DNA from: Fischerella sp. PCC 9605
Lineage (GTDB): Bacteria > Cyanobacteriota > Cyanobacteriia > Cyanobacteriales > Nostocaceae
Direction: 5' to 3'
DNA length: 64,000 nucleotides
Assembly (NCBI RefSeq): GCF_000517105.1
Contig: NZ_KI912153.1
Location: forward strand, 206,564 to 270,563
Shown here in pieces: positions 52,584 to 62,491 of this stretch. The notes under the pieces are model-generated. The model had not been told where the DNA came from. It was given only the letters and a program-made list of their open reading frames with translations, and made no database searches. A program made the translations under genes and the position numbers. Every line of letters starts with the position of its first letter. The first letter of the stretch is position 1.

Positions 52584-53555
52584 ATGACATCAGTGGTTTC
52601 CAGTCCGAGCCGTACAATCCGCATTGGTTCTCGCAAAAGCCAACTCGCTCTGATTCAAACTTATTGGGTACAAGAACAACTCCAAAAAAGCTTTCCAGAT
52701 ATTTCTTTTGAAGTCCATACCATGTCCACTCACGGCGACAAAATCTTGGATGTGGCTTTAGCCAAGATTGGTGATAAGGGACTGTTTACTAAAGAACTCG
52801 AACTGGGAATGATTAATCAGGAAATTGACTTTGCTGTTCATTCTCTCAAGGATTTGCCCACTCGCTTGCCAGAGGGTTTAGCCTTAGCAGCCATCACAGA
52901 ACGAGAAAATCCCGCCGATGCTTTAGTGGTGCATGAAAAGCACAAAGACAAGCAAATCGATACCCTACCAGCAGGTGCGGTAATTGGTACATCATCCCTG
53001 CGCCGACTGGCACAATTGCGGCATCACTTCCCCCACTTTACCTTTAAAGATGTGCGTGGCAATTTGAACACGCGCATGGCAAAGCTAGATGCGGGTGAGT
53101 ACGATGCTTTGATTTTGGCGGTAGCTGGGTTGCAGCGTTTAGGAATGGGCGATCGCATTCATCAAGTTCTGCCAAAAGAAATTTCTTTGCACGCCGTCGG
53201 ACAAGGCGCATTAGGTATTGAATGCCGTGCCGAAGATACAGAATTGATATCGCTCCTCAAAGCAATTGAACATCCCGAAACACGCGATCGCTGTTTGGCA
53301 GAACGCGCTTTCTTGCGGGAACTAGAAGGTGGCTGTCAAGTACCCATTGGTGTAAATACTGAAATTAATGGTAAGAATTTAACGCTAACAGGTATAGTTG
53401 CCAGCGTGGATGGTCAAAAGCTCGTCAAAGATACGATCGCAGGCTCTACCAAAGATGCTGAAAAGCTGGGTATAGAGCTAGCACAGCGCTTGCGCGAACA
53501 AGGAGCGCAGGAAATTTTGGATCAAATCTTTGCCGAGATCCAGCGTGGTTCTTGA
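52584..53555 (+). CDS. hemC: Porphobilinogen deaminase (hydroxymethylbilane synthase)
   Basis: The 323-residue enzyme polymerises four porphobilinogens into hydroxymethylbilane for heme, chlorophyll and bilins. Visible: [59 protein letters not shown], and [10 protein letters not shown] with C251, which carries the dipyrromethane cofactor. ATG 52584 is preferred; the TTG at 52569 adds five residues. The gap to glgA is 140 bp. Confidence 0.96.
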   Translation: MTSVVSSPSRTIRIGSRKSQLALIQTYWVQEQLQKSFPDISFEVHTMSTHGDKILDVALAKIGDKGLFTKELELGMINQEIDFAVHSLKDLPTRLPEGLALAAITERENPADALVVHEKHKDKQIDTLPAGAVIGTSSLRRLAQLRHHFPHFTFKDVRGNLNTRMAKLDAGEYDALILAVAGLQRLGMGDRIHQVLPKEISLHAVGQGALGIECRAEDTELISLLKAIEHPETRDRCLAERAFLRELEGGCQVPIGVNTEINGKNLTLTGIVASVDGQKLVKDTIAGSTKDAEKLGIELAQRLREQGAQEILDQIFAEIQRGS

Positions 53556-53695
53556 GGTTTGCTACCAGCAAATGTGATGATATTTTAAGAAAGATTTCAG
53601 TTGCTCGGCAGGTCTACCAGACGCGATGTTTTGCGCTTGGCAGTTTTGCAGGGAAAGATTGAACACCTAGGCAGAATCGGGAAACATAAATTACC

Positions 53696-55123
53696 ATGCG
53701 GATTCTTTTTGTTGCAGCAGAAGCAGCTCCCATTGCGAAAGTTGGTGGAATGGGTGATGTAGTCGGAGCATTACCGAAAATCCTGAGACAAATGGGTCAT
53801 GATGTGCGAATTTTCATGCCTTACTACGGCTTCCTGCCAGACAAAATGGAAATTCCTAAAGACTGGATTTGGCAGGGATATGCAATGTTCCAGGACTTTA
53901 CTGTTTACGAAACGATTCTGCCTGGTACTGATGTTCCCTTGTACTTATTTGGACATCTGGCTTTTGGGGGTCGCAACATTTACTCTGGAGAAGATGAACA
54001 TTGGCGGTTCACATTGTTTGCCAATGGTGCAGCCGAGTTTTGCTGGAATTACTGGAAGCCGGAAATTGTCCACTGTCACGACTGGCATACAGGCATGATT
54101 CCCGTCTGGATGCATCAGTCTCCTGATATTACCAGCGTTTTTACGATTCATAACCTTGCTTATCAGGGCCCGTGGCGTTGGTATTTGGAAAAAATTACCT
54201 GGTGTCCCTGGTATATGCAAGGACACAACACAATGGCAGCAGCTGTGCAGTTTGCTGACAGGGTGACTACAGTTTCCCCGACTTATGCCCAACAAATCAA
54301 GACTCCTGCCTACGGCGAACAGCTAGAAGGGTTGATGTCCTTTATTAGCGGTAAGCTATCAGGTATTCTCAATGGCATCGATACAGAAGTTTACAATCCA
54401 GCAACTGACAAATACATTGCCCAAAACTTCACCGCCGATACCTTAGAGAAACGCAAAGCCAACAAAATTGCTTTGCAAGAAGAAGTGGGATTAGAAGTTA
54501 ACTCTAATGCCTTTTTGATTGGTATGGTGACGCGGTTGGTAGAACAAAAAGGCATCGATTTGGTGTTGAATATTTTGGATCGGTTCATGTCATATACCGA
54601 TGCCCAGTTTATAGTGTTGGGGACGGGCGATCGCTACTACGAAAGCCAGCTGTGGCAATTGGCATCCCGCTTCCCTGGACGTATGAAAACTTATCTACTT
54701 TACAACGATCCGCTGGCTCGTCGCATTTATGCCGGGTCTGATGCTTTCTTGATGCCCAGCCGTTTTGAACCTTGCGGTATTAGCCAAATGCTGGCTTTGC
54801 GCTACGGTTGTATCCCCATTGTCCGCCGTACAGGGGGATTAGTTGACACCGTATTCCACCACGATCCGATGAATCATACTGGTACTGGTTATTCTTTTGA
54901 CCGCTATGAACCGTTGGATCTGTTCACCTGTATGGTGCGGGCTTGGGAAGGCTTCCGCTATAAGGATTATTGGCAGAAGCTACAAAAACGCGGTATGAGT
55001 CAAGATTTCAGTTGGTATCGGTCTGCTAAGCAGTATGTGAAGCTGTATCGGTCGATTTTTGGCTTACCTGAAGAAGACGAGCAGCCTTCGCCAGAACAAC
55101 CAGATTTAGTGTTGAAGTCCTAG
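53696..55123 (+). CDS. glgA: Glycogen synthase (ADP-glucose type)
   Basis: The 475-residue GT5 glycosyltransferase extends glycogen from ADP-glucose. Visible: N-terminal [19 protein letters not shown] (K-G-G nucleotide site), [40 protein letters not shown], and the C-terminal [30 protein letters not shown] with the conserved E, and [10 protein letters not shown]. Length and motifs are complete. Confidence 0.96.
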   Translation: MRILFVAAEAAPIAKVGGMGDVVGALPKILRQMGHDVRIFMPYYGFLPDKMEIPKDWIWQGYAMFQDFTVYETILPGTDVPLYLFGHLAFGGRNIYSGEDEHWRFTLFANGAAEFCWNYWKPEIVHCHDWHTGMIPVWMHQSPDITSVFTIHNLAYQGPWRWYLEKITWCPWYMQGHNTMAAAVQFADRVTTVSPTYAQQIKTPAYGEQLEGLMSFISGKLSGILNGIDTEVYNPATDKYIAQNFTADTLEKRKANKIALQEEVGLEVNSNAFLIGMVTRLVEQKGIDLVLNILDRFMSYTDAQFIVLGTGDRYYESQLWQLASRFPGRMKTYLLYNDPLARRIYAGSDAFLMPSRFEPCGISQMLALRYGCIPIVRRTGGLVDTVFHHDPMNHTGTGYSFDRYEPLDLFTCMVRAWEGFRYKDYWQKLQKRGMSQDFSWYRSAKQYVKLYRSIFGLPEEDEQPSPEQPDLVLKS

Positions 55124-55162
55124 ACTCGCTTTATTTGTGTGGGGAGGTATAAGTAGAGCTTT

Positions 55163-55258
55163 GCGTCAAATCATAGCTTTTTTTAAACGCAGAGGAACGC
55201 AGAGGAACCGCAGAGGGGCGCAGAGTTTTTCTAATTTTAATTCGTTACGAATTTGGAC
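55163..55258. repeat. Dispersed repeat, copy B, in a gene-free stretch
   Basis: TTTAAACGCAGAGGAACGC, further GCAGAGG units and TTTTAATTCGTTACGAATTT repeat the order found at 12387-12470. The rest of 55124-55646 holds no gene that I can support; TATAGTTATAGTGATGGG near 55367 is unremarkable. Confidence 0.6.
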
Positions 55259-55646
55259 AATATTGTACTAGGTTTGTAGCAGGCATTACCCTTATGGCAA
55301 GCTGCTACACTTCTAAAGTTGACATTCCTATCGTTCTGGCTAGTGCAGAGCAGTGGGAGTGTCAATTATAGTTATAGTGATGGGTTTTACCCCTTGGCAA
55401 ATATCTAATACTAACTATTACCATCTACATCGATTTAAAGTTTTTTACGGAATGTATTCAGAGAATGAGATGACTTTGTGCAATACGCCAGAGGATGGCG
55501 ATCGCATCAAGATTAAATATAACTAATGAAAATGGGAATAATAAGTTAAAGCAGAGATTTGTGACTTTTTTACTGAATTTGCGAAATTTCAATTGCTAAT
55601 ACTGTAGCAGCAACATAAAAGGCATAATTATTCAAGCAAAGAGCTA

Positions 55647-56405
55647 ATGAGCATAAATAGCTACCGCCGAATCGTAATCGGGGATGTGCATGGTCACTAT
55701 GAAGGTTTAATGAGATTGCTGGAGGCAATTGCCCCTAAATCGGACGACCAAGTCTATTTTTTAGGAGACTTAATTGATCGTGGACCCCAAAGCGCTCAAG
55801 TAGTTAACTTTGTGAAAGAGAGTTCCTATCAGTGTTTGTTAGGAAATCACGAGCAAATGTTATTAAATATTCTCACCAAACGTATTCCTACGCAAACGGT
55901 ACAATCATGGTTATACAGTGGGGGGCAGGCAACAGTGGCCAGCTACCAAGAAGCTACTATTCCTCACGATCATCTTGAATGGTTAAATAATTTACCTGCA
56001 TATATAGATTTAGGGGATGTTTGGTTAGTTCACGCTGGTGTTGATCCCTCAATTCCCTTGACACAACAAACGGCCAATCAATTTTGCTGGGTGCGAGACG
56101 AATTTCATGGTATTGAGCAGCCCTACTTTACTGATAAGTTGATCATCATCGGTCACACTATCACTTTCACTTTACCTGGCGTATACCCTGGAAAATTGGC
56201 TCAAGGACAAGGATGGCTTGACATAGATACAGGTGCTTATCATCCCCGTAGTGGCTGGTTAACTGGATTAGATATTACAAACGGCATAGTTTATCAAGTG
56301 AATGTTCTTAATAAATCTATTCGCATCATGCCTTTAGAAGAGGCGGTGACAAATATTAATCCAGAGCAAATTTACTTTGGTCGCCGTAATCGCTGTTTTG
56401 CATAA
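55647..56405 (+). CDS. PPP-type metallophosphatase (bis-tetraphosphatase/serine-threonine phosphatase-like)
   Basis: The 252-residue enzyme carries the calcineurin-like metal motifs GDVHGH at 12-17, GDLIDRG at 40-46 and GNHEQ at 66-70, then a later IGHTIT and the GAYHPRSGWLTGL region. It hydrolyses phosphate esters, with Ap4A or phosphoprotein as possible substrates. The length is within the family's range. No partner gene is adjacent. Confidence 0.88.
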   Translation: MSINSYRRIVIGDVHGHYEGLMRLLEAIAPKSDDQVYFLGDLIDRGPQSAQVVNFVKESSYQCLLGNHEQMLLNILTKRIPTQTVQSWLYSGGQATVASYQEATIPHDHLEWLNNLPAYIDLGDVWLVHAGVDPSIPLTQQTANQFCWVRDEFHGIEQPYFTDKLIIIGHTITFTLPGVYPGKLAQGQGWLDIDTGAYHPRSGWLTGLDITNGIVYQVNVLNKSIRIMPLEEAVTNINPEQIYFGRRNRCFA

Positions 56406-56566
56406 TTCCCATTAAATATATTTAATATCAAGTTCGCTTAATTACTTATAATTCAAAATTCTCCACGTCTGTGTGTCACTGCGTCAGCCCTGATTATAAG
56501 TGTTCGCTCGAACCTGATATGAGCTGGGGTTAAAGAGAAAACCCCAATCCAAAATTTAAAAGATTT

Positions 56567-57424
56567 TTAAGACCTCAGTAATGCTTGGATATTAGCCTTA
56601 TAAGCAGCATTATCTAATCCGTTATTTCCATTGCTAGGTTGAGTATTAATAGCACGCTTAATAGCATCAATGCGATCGCCAGTTGCTGGGTGAGTACTCA
56701 AAAATGTTGGCACAGAACGCTTGCTAACGAGCTTTTGCATAAAAGCAACCATCGCCGACTGGTCATAACCAGCACTTGTCAAAGTTTTTAATCCTCTTTT
56801 ATCGGCATCAAATTCATTTTTACGACTGCCTGGCAGCTTGCGTACCAACTGATAACCAATTTGTACTGCTGTACTGCGGTCTAACCCAGCGGCTGTTAAC
56901 AAACCTTCATCAATCGCTTTTTGACGCATCTGTTTGATGAGATGCTTTCCACCAATGTGACCAATTTCATGGGCAATCACACTTGCCAGTTCTGCTTCAT
57001 TTTCGGCAGTTTTGATTAAGCCCGTATGTAAATACACATACCCACCTAAAGTTGCAAAAGCATTAATACTATCATCTTCAACTACTTGGAAAGTGTACTT
57101 TAGTTTGGGGCGATCGCTATTGGCTACCAGACGCTGACCAAGTTGTTCCACATAGCGATTAATATCTGAATTACGGTACAGTCGAACGTCACCTAGCAAT
57201 TGCTGATTGATTTGTTTGCCAATATCTGCTTCTTGGCGATCGGACATATTAGAAAGTTGAAGTACTTGCACTCCCTGCAAAAGTATAGGCAACCAGTCAA
57301 ATGCCTGGGATGGCAGGGCTGTACTCAAGCAAATACTCAGTGCTACAAGTACCGAAATCAATGGATAAAATAAACGGTGTCGAAAAAAGTTGTATTTGAT
57401 AGATAAACTTTTCCTATTAATCAT
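56567..57424 (-). CDS. M48-family zinc metalloprotease, exported
   Basis: The 285-residue protein has a basic N-terminus and signal segment (LISVLVALSICLSTALPSQA), then the M48 catalytic site HEIGH at 152-156 (H152, E153, H156) and the third-ligand region NEFDADKRG. IAHEIGHIGGKHLIKQ and ALPSQAFDWLPILLQG-type sequences fit the BepA/YcaL group that works on outer-membrane or periplasmic proteins. Length is shorter than BepA, without visible TPRs. Confidence 0.9.
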   Translation of the reverse strand: MINRKSLSIKYNFFRHRLFYPLISVLVALSICLSTALPSQAFDWLPILLQGVQVLQLSNMSDRQEADIGKQINQQLLGDVRLYRNSDINRYVEQLGQRLVANSDRPKLKYTFQVVEDDSINAFATLGGYVYLHTGLIKTAENEAELASVIAHEIGHIGGKHLIKQMRQKAIDEGLLTAAGLDRSTAVQIGYQLVRKLPGSRKNEFDADKRGLKTLTSAGYDQSAMVAFMQKLVSKRSVPTFLSTHPATGDRIDAIKRAINTQPSNGNNGLDNAAYKANIQALLRS

Positions 57425-57787
57425 AATCCTGTCTGAGGAGACTTTTGGCAGAACGTAAAATTATGAGACGGAATAAGGATTTGATAAGTTGCATTAGAAA
57501 TCGTTAACGCAAATGTTAGCGATTTTACATAACTATAAGGCTGTTTTAACCGATTTTTTTTCGCAACGGCAACTAAAAACAGCGAGCGTGATAAACTGTC
57601 GCATGATCAAACAAAGGAAAAAGGAAGAAGACAGGAGGCAGCTATGCTGTAGACGCCCGTAAGGGTGGCTTCTCACAGGATAGAAAAATATTGCTGTTTC
57701 GAGTTACGACAAAGTAAAAAAAACAACCTTTCACTAGACCGTGCTGTTAAAATTACTTACTCAGTTTTGATTTAGGAAAACTTAGTT
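57425..57787. other. Gene-free divergent region with repeat fragments
   Basis: About 360 bp. Near 57605-57680 lies AAGGAAGAAGACAGGAGGC and GACGCCCGTAAGGGTGGCTTC, which fit dispersed repeat types. The last 60 bp precede the DUF4330 gene; I see no clear promoter. Confidence 0.45.
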
Positions 57788-58321
57788 ATGGCTATTGTAG
57801 ATTCCAAAGGTCGCTTATTCGGTAAATTCAACATTCTTGATATCGGTGCTTTACTAGTAATACTGCTAGTTATATTTGGCATCTTTTTCTTTCCTGGCAC
57901 GACTGGTTCTGTAGCTCAAGTTGGAACTAAAACAGTACCTATTGAAGTAGATTTAGTCGTGCGGGGATTGAACGTACGTGACCCTGAAATTTTATATAGT
58001 CAAGGATTACAAAAAGGTGGTAAAACTAACGTGATTATCCGCAATCAACCCTACGGCCAAATTGCAATTAAATCCGTTAAAAAACTACCTAGAACTACAC
58101 TTGTTCCTCAACCTGATGGTACGGTTAAAGAATTACCAGATCCAAAATCAAACAGTTTTAGTACTGATATGTTATTGACTTTAGAAGGCAAAGCACAGGT
58201 CACTAACAATGGTCCAGTTCTAGGTAACAGTAAAGTTAAAATCGGCATGCCATTTGAATTAGAAGGCTTTAATTATAACTTCAACGCCAGCGTAATTGAT
58301 ATACGGTTAAAAGACAAGTAA
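57788..58321 (+). CDS. DUF4330 membrane-anchored protein
   Basis: The 177-residue protein has an N-terminal GRLFGKFNILDIGALLVIL membrane anchor followed by a beta-rich extracytoplasmic domain with IPIEVDLVVRGLNVRDPEIL-like text and PFELEGFNYNFNASVIDIRLK at the end. This is the DUF4330 pattern of cyanobacteria. Function unknown; it stands alone. Confidence 0.82.
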   Translation: MAIVDSKGRLFGKFNILDIGALLVILLVIFGIFFFPGTTGSVAQVGTKTVPIEVDLVVRGLNVRDPEILYSQGLQKGGKTNVIIRNQPYGQIAIKSVKKLPRTTLVPQPDGTVKELPDPKSNSFSTDMLLTLEGKAQVTNNGPVLGNSKVKIGMPFELEGFNYNFNASVIDIRLKDK

Positions 58322-58372
58322 TAGTGTTGTTTTTGGCGTTTTAAATAGTTCCCAGACAAGGGGGACAAAACA

Positions 58373-58557
58373 AGTCAAAAGTCAAAAGCATGCCCTCGAG
58401 CGCAGCGAAGGGTCAAAAGTCAAAAGTAAAGATTCTAATTTTGATTTTTGACTTGGTACTTTTGACATCCCAAAGGGTGTCTTCTCCCTCTCCCTTGTCT
58501 TACCTGACCATCGTTACCAGGTTGAACCTGGTAACGAAAATTAGAGCCTTTGGCTCT
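58373..58557. repeat. AAAAGTC repeats and a perfect hairpin terminator
   Basis: CAAAAGTCAAAAG units with CCCTCGAGCGCAGCGAAGGG between them span about 58373-58430. At 58512-58536 CGTTACCAGGTT and AACCTGGTAACG form a perfect 12-bp hairpin with a one-base loop, followed by AGAGCC/GGCTCT at 58543-58557. They separate two convergent genes and probably terminate both. Confidence 0.65.
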
Positions 58558-58601
58558 TACTGAGAAAGGTGAAAGATATCAGTTAAAACTAACTTTTATT
58601 A

Positions 58602-59522
58602 TTAGTAAGTAACTGCTGTTGGCGATTCACTTAGCAATGGTAAAAATTTTCGGATCAAACCAATTGTCACTGCTGGTAATTCCAATTGTGGTGTCAATCC
58701 TACATCTTCTAATTCTTGAAAAAATCTAATCGCTTGTGGATTCAACTGAGCAAGACGGCGACCAATTTCTGGACTGGTAAATTGTGATTTTTGTCCCCAA
58801 ATAATCGCAGTGGGAGTTGTTAGTTGTTGAATGTACAGTGACAAATCAAAACTTAAATCGCCACGTACAAAAGATAGGGCTGCGTATTCGGCGTTGGGCT
58901 GCTTGGCAGATTCTAAGTAAGCTTGGACAATTTCCTCGTACACCCGATTAGGCTGGGCAAATTGTCGTTGATCTAAAAAGCTACGAATACCCCCTTCGGT
59001 GGCAACTCCAGCATTGTAAAGTATCCGGTCGAGAACGGGAATACTGATAAGCTGAGCAATAAAAGTGCGGGAATAATCTTGTCCAAAGTCGGCAAGTCCG
59101 GCAGATGTCGTGAGAATTAAAGACTTGAATAATTCTGGATGAGCGATCGCCACTCGAATAGTAAACGCCGCTGTCAAAGAAGAGGCAATTACTCTCACCG
59201 GCCCATCACAAGTTTGTTGCAAAAACTCGCGGATCGTCGTCAAATAATCCTCTATTTTGTAATTTCGTGCCGGATGTTCCGATCTACCCCAACCAATCAA
59301 GTCCGGTGCCAAAATTCGATATTCGGCGGCAAATGCTGGGTAAACTTTCGACCACTCATATGCGGAAGATCCACCACCAAACCCGTGCAGGAACACTAAA
59401 GTTTCCAAGTCCCTGCTAGCAGTCATTTCTTCCTGCCAAGGTGAGCCAACAGCAGTATAGTAAACCATTCTACCTAGTGAGGTAGTTACAGAGCGTTGTT
59501 CAAATCCTAGTGGCTGAAACAT
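58602..59522 (-). CDS. Alpha/beta hydrolase
   Basis: The 306-residue protein (ATG 59522; a TTG at 59537 adds five residues) has the alpha/beta hydrolase core: oxyanion-side LVFLHGFGGGSSAYEW, DLIGWGRSE, and the nucleophile elbow VIASSLTAA, in which Ser stands in A-x-S-x-T rather than the usual G-x-S-x-G. IIWGQKS and the C-terminal region supply the acid. The elbow variant may be normal for this cyanobacterial subfamily. Substrate unknown. Confidence 0.85.
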   Translation of the reverse strand: MFQPLGFEQRSVTTSLGRMVYYTAVGSPWQEEMTASRDLETLVFLHGFGGGSSAYEWSKVYPAFAAEYRILAPDLIGWGRSEHPARNYKIEDYLTTIREFLQQTCDGPVRVIASSLTAAFTIRVAIAHPELFKSLILTTSAGLADFGQDYSRTFIAQLISIPVLDRILYNAGVATEGGIRSFLDQRQFAQPNRVYEEIVQAYLESAKQPNAEYAALSFVRGDLSFDLSLYIQQLTTPTAIIWGQKSQFTSPEIGRRLAQLNPQAIRFFQELEDVGLTPQLELPAVTIGLIRKFLPLLSESPTAVTY

Positions 59523-59537
59523 AAGTTTTTTTGTCAA

Positions 59538-60034
59538 GAGTCAATGGTCAATAGTCATTGGTCATTGGTCATTAGTTAGTGGTTAGTGGTTAGTAGTTAG
59601 TGGTTATTCTCCCACTTTCCCACTCTCCCCATCTCCCTACCTGCCTCCAAAGACAGATTCAAAACAATTTTGCGTAATCGGTGCTTCTGGTGAAGTAGAT
59701 GTAAAAGTACTGCCTAGCTTGTAAAGATTCAGTGATTTTTTTTCTAGTTTTCCAGATATTGTTGCTTACAAATACTATGATTCCAATGTTTCTATTAGTA
59801 GCTACTATTACCGAGGGGTAAGACCCTCAGTCTTTATTTATGTTACTCTATCAGAAATAATACTGATAGTATTGAGCATCAATAAAGCTCCTAAACCTAA
59901 TCAAAAATAGTTATTAACATTAGTTCTGCTTAATGCTGCTCACCGATCGACTAGCTTTTAAACCTAGTATCTAATGCAGCTCTGCGGAAGAAATCACTCT
60001 CCCTATAATTAGCGATCTGATTATTTCATAGAAA
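59538..60034. repeat. Gene-free stretch with heptamer repeats
   Basis: From about 59538 to 59610 AATGGTCAATAGTCATTGGTC and TTAGTGGTTAGTAGTTAGTGG units fill the gap. The remainder to 60034 is unstructured, with GGGGTAAGACCCTCAG near 59815 as a weak hairpin. Confidence 0.6.
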
Positions 60035-60640
60035 ATGCTTAAGCGGGGTGTCATGGGAAAACAGGCTTGTCTTCAATCGAATCAAAGACCAAAGTTTGAA
60101 GACCGTCAATTTACGCTTGGTCACTTTGATATCCAAAATCAAACTATAGATTCCACCTTCCAGAGTCAAATGCAGGCAGCTGCTGGTAGCTCCGAAAAGG
60201 TTGCTATACCTAACTGTATTTATTTAAATTTGGAAAATTTAAAATGCTTTGAAGTAGTAAAGCGCCAGTATGAACAATGGGACGTAATTTTTGATAATTG
60301 TATTGCAATACAACCTTCAAACCCGGCATTTCCTACCCACTCTGGCCAGGTAGTGTTGATGGCAGCGCCAAAAAGCGGATATTTAGAAGTTACTTTCCTG
60401 CGTCCAGTTCAATTTGTGAGTGCTTTTATCACAAGTTCACAGCGGTTAGTGCTTTCTGCATATAACCGCGATCGCCAACTACTAGCGCAAACAGTGCTAT
60501 CAGGAGCCAATCTTGCCAATTCTGATTCTGCCGTACCTCCCAATACCTTACTATCTGTAACAGCGAGTGACATCCATAGCGTCACTTTCTGCGCTTTTGA
60601 TGGTCAATTCACTGTTGATGGCTTTAGTTTTTGTTTTTAG
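60035..60640 (+). CDS. Hypothetical protein with a beta-sandwich-like C-terminus
   Basis: The 201-residue protein has no signal peptide. Its second half (GYLEVTFLRPVQFVSAFITS, and FDGQFTVDGFSF at the end) reads as beta strands, resembling the carbohydrate-binding-like domain of PEP-CTERM-type proteins. ATG 60035 or 60053 may be the start. I do not recognise a family. Confidence 0.6.
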   Translation: MLKRGVMGKQACLQSNQRPKFEDRQFTLGHFDIQNQTIDSTFQSQMQAAAGSSEKVAIPNCIYLNLENLKCFEVVKRQYEQWDVIFDNCIAIQPSNPAFPTHSGQVVLMAAPKSGYLEVTFLRPVQFVSAFITSSQRLVLSAYNRDRQLLAQTVLSGANLANSDSAVPPNTLLSVTASDIHSVTFCAFDGQFTVDGFSFCF

Positions 60641-60680
60641 CTTAAAACTGTAAAAACTCGGTGATAAAATCGGTGTCACG

Positions 60681-60709
60681 ACCTCTACTTCATTTATGGT
60701 GGTAGAGGT
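60681..60709 (+). terminator. Hairpin downstream of the preceding gene
   Basis: ACCTCTAC at 60681-60688 pairs with GTAGAGGT at 60702-60709 around a 13-nt loop. It is 41 bp after the stop codon and about 80 bp before the next gene. Confidence 0.45.
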
Positions 60710-60790
60710 TATTGCTTATTCATCACACCCTTAATCAGGGCGTAGCATTTATTACATTAAACTGTTTCACACATAAAGTAGGTAAATACC

Positions 60791-61558
60791 GTGGCACAGG
60801 CTTCGTCTTCTTGGCAGCAATTAGTTAACCAGATCCTCAACTGGCTGCCTCCAGAGTTCAAGTCAGGAGTCACAAAAAAGAGAGTTCTCGGACGTTTCCG
60901 AGAACCAGGAGGTGTTCTTGGATTCCTGACGATAGTGGTTGCTATGCTGTTGTGGAACTGGCAACTGCTATTAGCTAGCAGTGTAGGTGTTGGGGTCATG
61001 ATATTAGTTTATTCAATGCAAGCATGGAACTGGCGTTTACGCTGGTCTGAAATCCGAAAATTTTTAAACAGTCCCAACCGGCGCTTAGCTTTAGCAGTCA
61101 CTAGTGGCGGCATTGCTTGCGTTAGCACGTATATGACATTTGCTATCTGGTTAGATTCCAACAGTCATTGGCTTGCTGCTGGTTTGACTCTGCAAGGTTT
61201 AGGGACGTTATTGACATTTATTTTACTGGTATGGCAAATAGTCAACTTTTATGGAAGTCGAGAGGAAAACCAGTTAGATGAGTTGCTCGTTAATTTAACA
61301 GAAACAGATCCCCTCAAACGTTTAATTGCCGTTCGGCAAATTACCAAATTAATTATCCGTAATCGAGTAGATGCTTGTGAGCAGCAAAGTGTTAACGATT
61401 GCTTGCGCCTTCTTCTTCGCCAAGAAGAGGAACCAGCAATAAGAGAGGCTGTTTTTCAAAGTTTGCAAGCTTTGGAACGAGCGCAAGTGCTTTCACCTAG
61501 TGCCACAGCAATTAGAATACCAGCCTCAGCGAAGGTAAAAAATCGGGTTAGTTGTTAG
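60791..61558 (+). CDS. Membrane protein with helical C-terminal region
   Basis: The 255-residue protein starts at GTG (AGTAGGT upstream) and has four hydrophobic segments in its first 160 residues, then a soluble region of short helices (ETDPLKRLIAVRQITKLI, CLRLLLRQEEEPAIREAVFQ) of armadillo/HEAT character. I do not recognise a specific family; homologs are expected in cyanobacteria. It may hold a membrane complex together. Confidence 0.65.
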   Translation: MAQASSSWQQLVNQILNWLPPEFKSGVTKKRVLGRFREPGGVLGFLTIVVAMLLWNWQLLLASSVGVGVMILVYSMQAWNWRLRWSEIRKFLNSPNRRLALAVTSGGIACVSTYMTFAIWLDSNSHWLAAGLTLQGLGTLLTFILLVWQIVNFYGSREENQLDELLVNLTETDPLKRLIAVRQITKLIIRNRVDACEQQSVNDCLRLLLRQEEEPAIREAVFQSLQALERAQVLSPSATAIRIPASAKVKNRVSC

Positions 61559-61624
61559 TTATTAGTTGGTGGTTGTTTGTTGGTTGTTGTTTCAACTAAC
61601 AAACAACAAACAACAAACAACAAG
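61553..61624. repeat. TTGTTGG/CAACAAA-type repeats
   Basis: The gap between the membrane protein and ftsE is filled by GTTAGTTATTAGTTGGTGG, TTGTTGG and CAACAAACAACAAACAAC units in inverted order, which fold as a long weak hairpin. Confidence 0.65.
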
Positions 61625-61626
61625 GA

Positions 61627-62379
61627 TTAAGCACTAATTTCATACAATCTTCCATTGCGGACTTGCACTACACGATGGTTGCATCGTCGCACTAACTGCT
61701 CATCGTGAGTAGTAACAATTACTGTCGCACCAAAAGAATTTAACTTCTGAAGAATCTGCATTACTTGCCAGGAATTATCTGGATCGAGATTTCCGGTTGG
61801 TTCATCAGCTAAAAGCAGTGGTGGGGTTGCAACGATCGCCCGTGCAATACTCACCCGCTGTTGTTCTCCCCCAGAAAGTTGTTCGGGAAAGCAGTCAGCT
61901 TTGGCAAACAAACCTACTAACTTCAAAGTTGGTTCCAAACGCCGTTGAATTTCCTTGCGGGTATATCCTTGCGCTTGCAGGACAACTGTTACATTTTCTG
62001 CCACTGTTCGTTGGGGAATCAGTTTGTAGTCCTGAAATACAATGCCAATTCGCCGTCGGAATAAAGACAAGCGATCGCCCCGTAAAGTTGCCACATTACA
62101 CCCATCAACTATCACTTCTCCCTGTGTTGGTAACTCTTGGCCATACAGCAGTTTCAAAAGCGTAGATTTACCAGAACCACTTGGCCCTGTGATAAACAGA
62201 AATTCTCCCTGTTTGACCTCAAGATTCACATCCAACAGGGCGTTATGTCCGTTGAGATATGTTTTTGCTGCTGAGCGCAATTGCACCATCAGTGTACTAA
62301 CATTCCCCGGTTGAGTATCGCTATCTTGAAGATGAATAGATTTGTCAGTCGCTGCTTTCGGTGATAATACTGCTGGCAT
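61627..62379 (-). CDS. ftsE: FtsE-like cell division ABC transporter ATP-binding protein
   Basis: The 250-residue ATPase (ATG 62379) has Walker [10 protein letters not shown] at 65-73, [15 protein letters not shown], the signature [15 protein letters not shown], Walker [14 protein letters not shown], and [11 protein letters not shown]. The [12 protein letters not shown] and RRRIGIVF segments and the length match FtsE, which with FtsX activates cell-wall hydrolases at the division site. ftsX is not adjacent here. The first 30 residues are an extra N-terminal extension. Confidence 0.85.
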   Translation of the reverse strand: MPAVLSPKAATDKSIHLQDSDTQPGNVSTLMVQLRSAAKTYLNGHNALLDVNLEVKQGEFLFITGPSGSGKSTLLKLLYGQELPTQGEVIVDGCNVATLRGDRLSLFRRRIGIVFQDYKLIPQRTVAENVTVVLQAQGYTRKEIQRRLEPTLKLVGLFAKADCFPEQLSGGEQQRVSIARAIVATPPLLLADEPTGNLDPDNSWQVMQILQKLNSFGATVIVTTHDEQLVRRCNHRVVQVRNGRLYEISA

Positions 62380-62491
62380 TGCTGTTTCTTCACACCCACA
62401 ATTAAACACGTATAAAATTAAGATTCCCAGGTAATACCCAGGAATCTCAGATCCACGCTTAAAAATTTTGTGATAACAAACCACCAACAAA

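Noticed and set aside
60035-60640. PEP-CTERM exported protein
   Set aside because: The C-terminal fold looks similar, but there is no signal peptide and no PEP-CTERM sorting tail.
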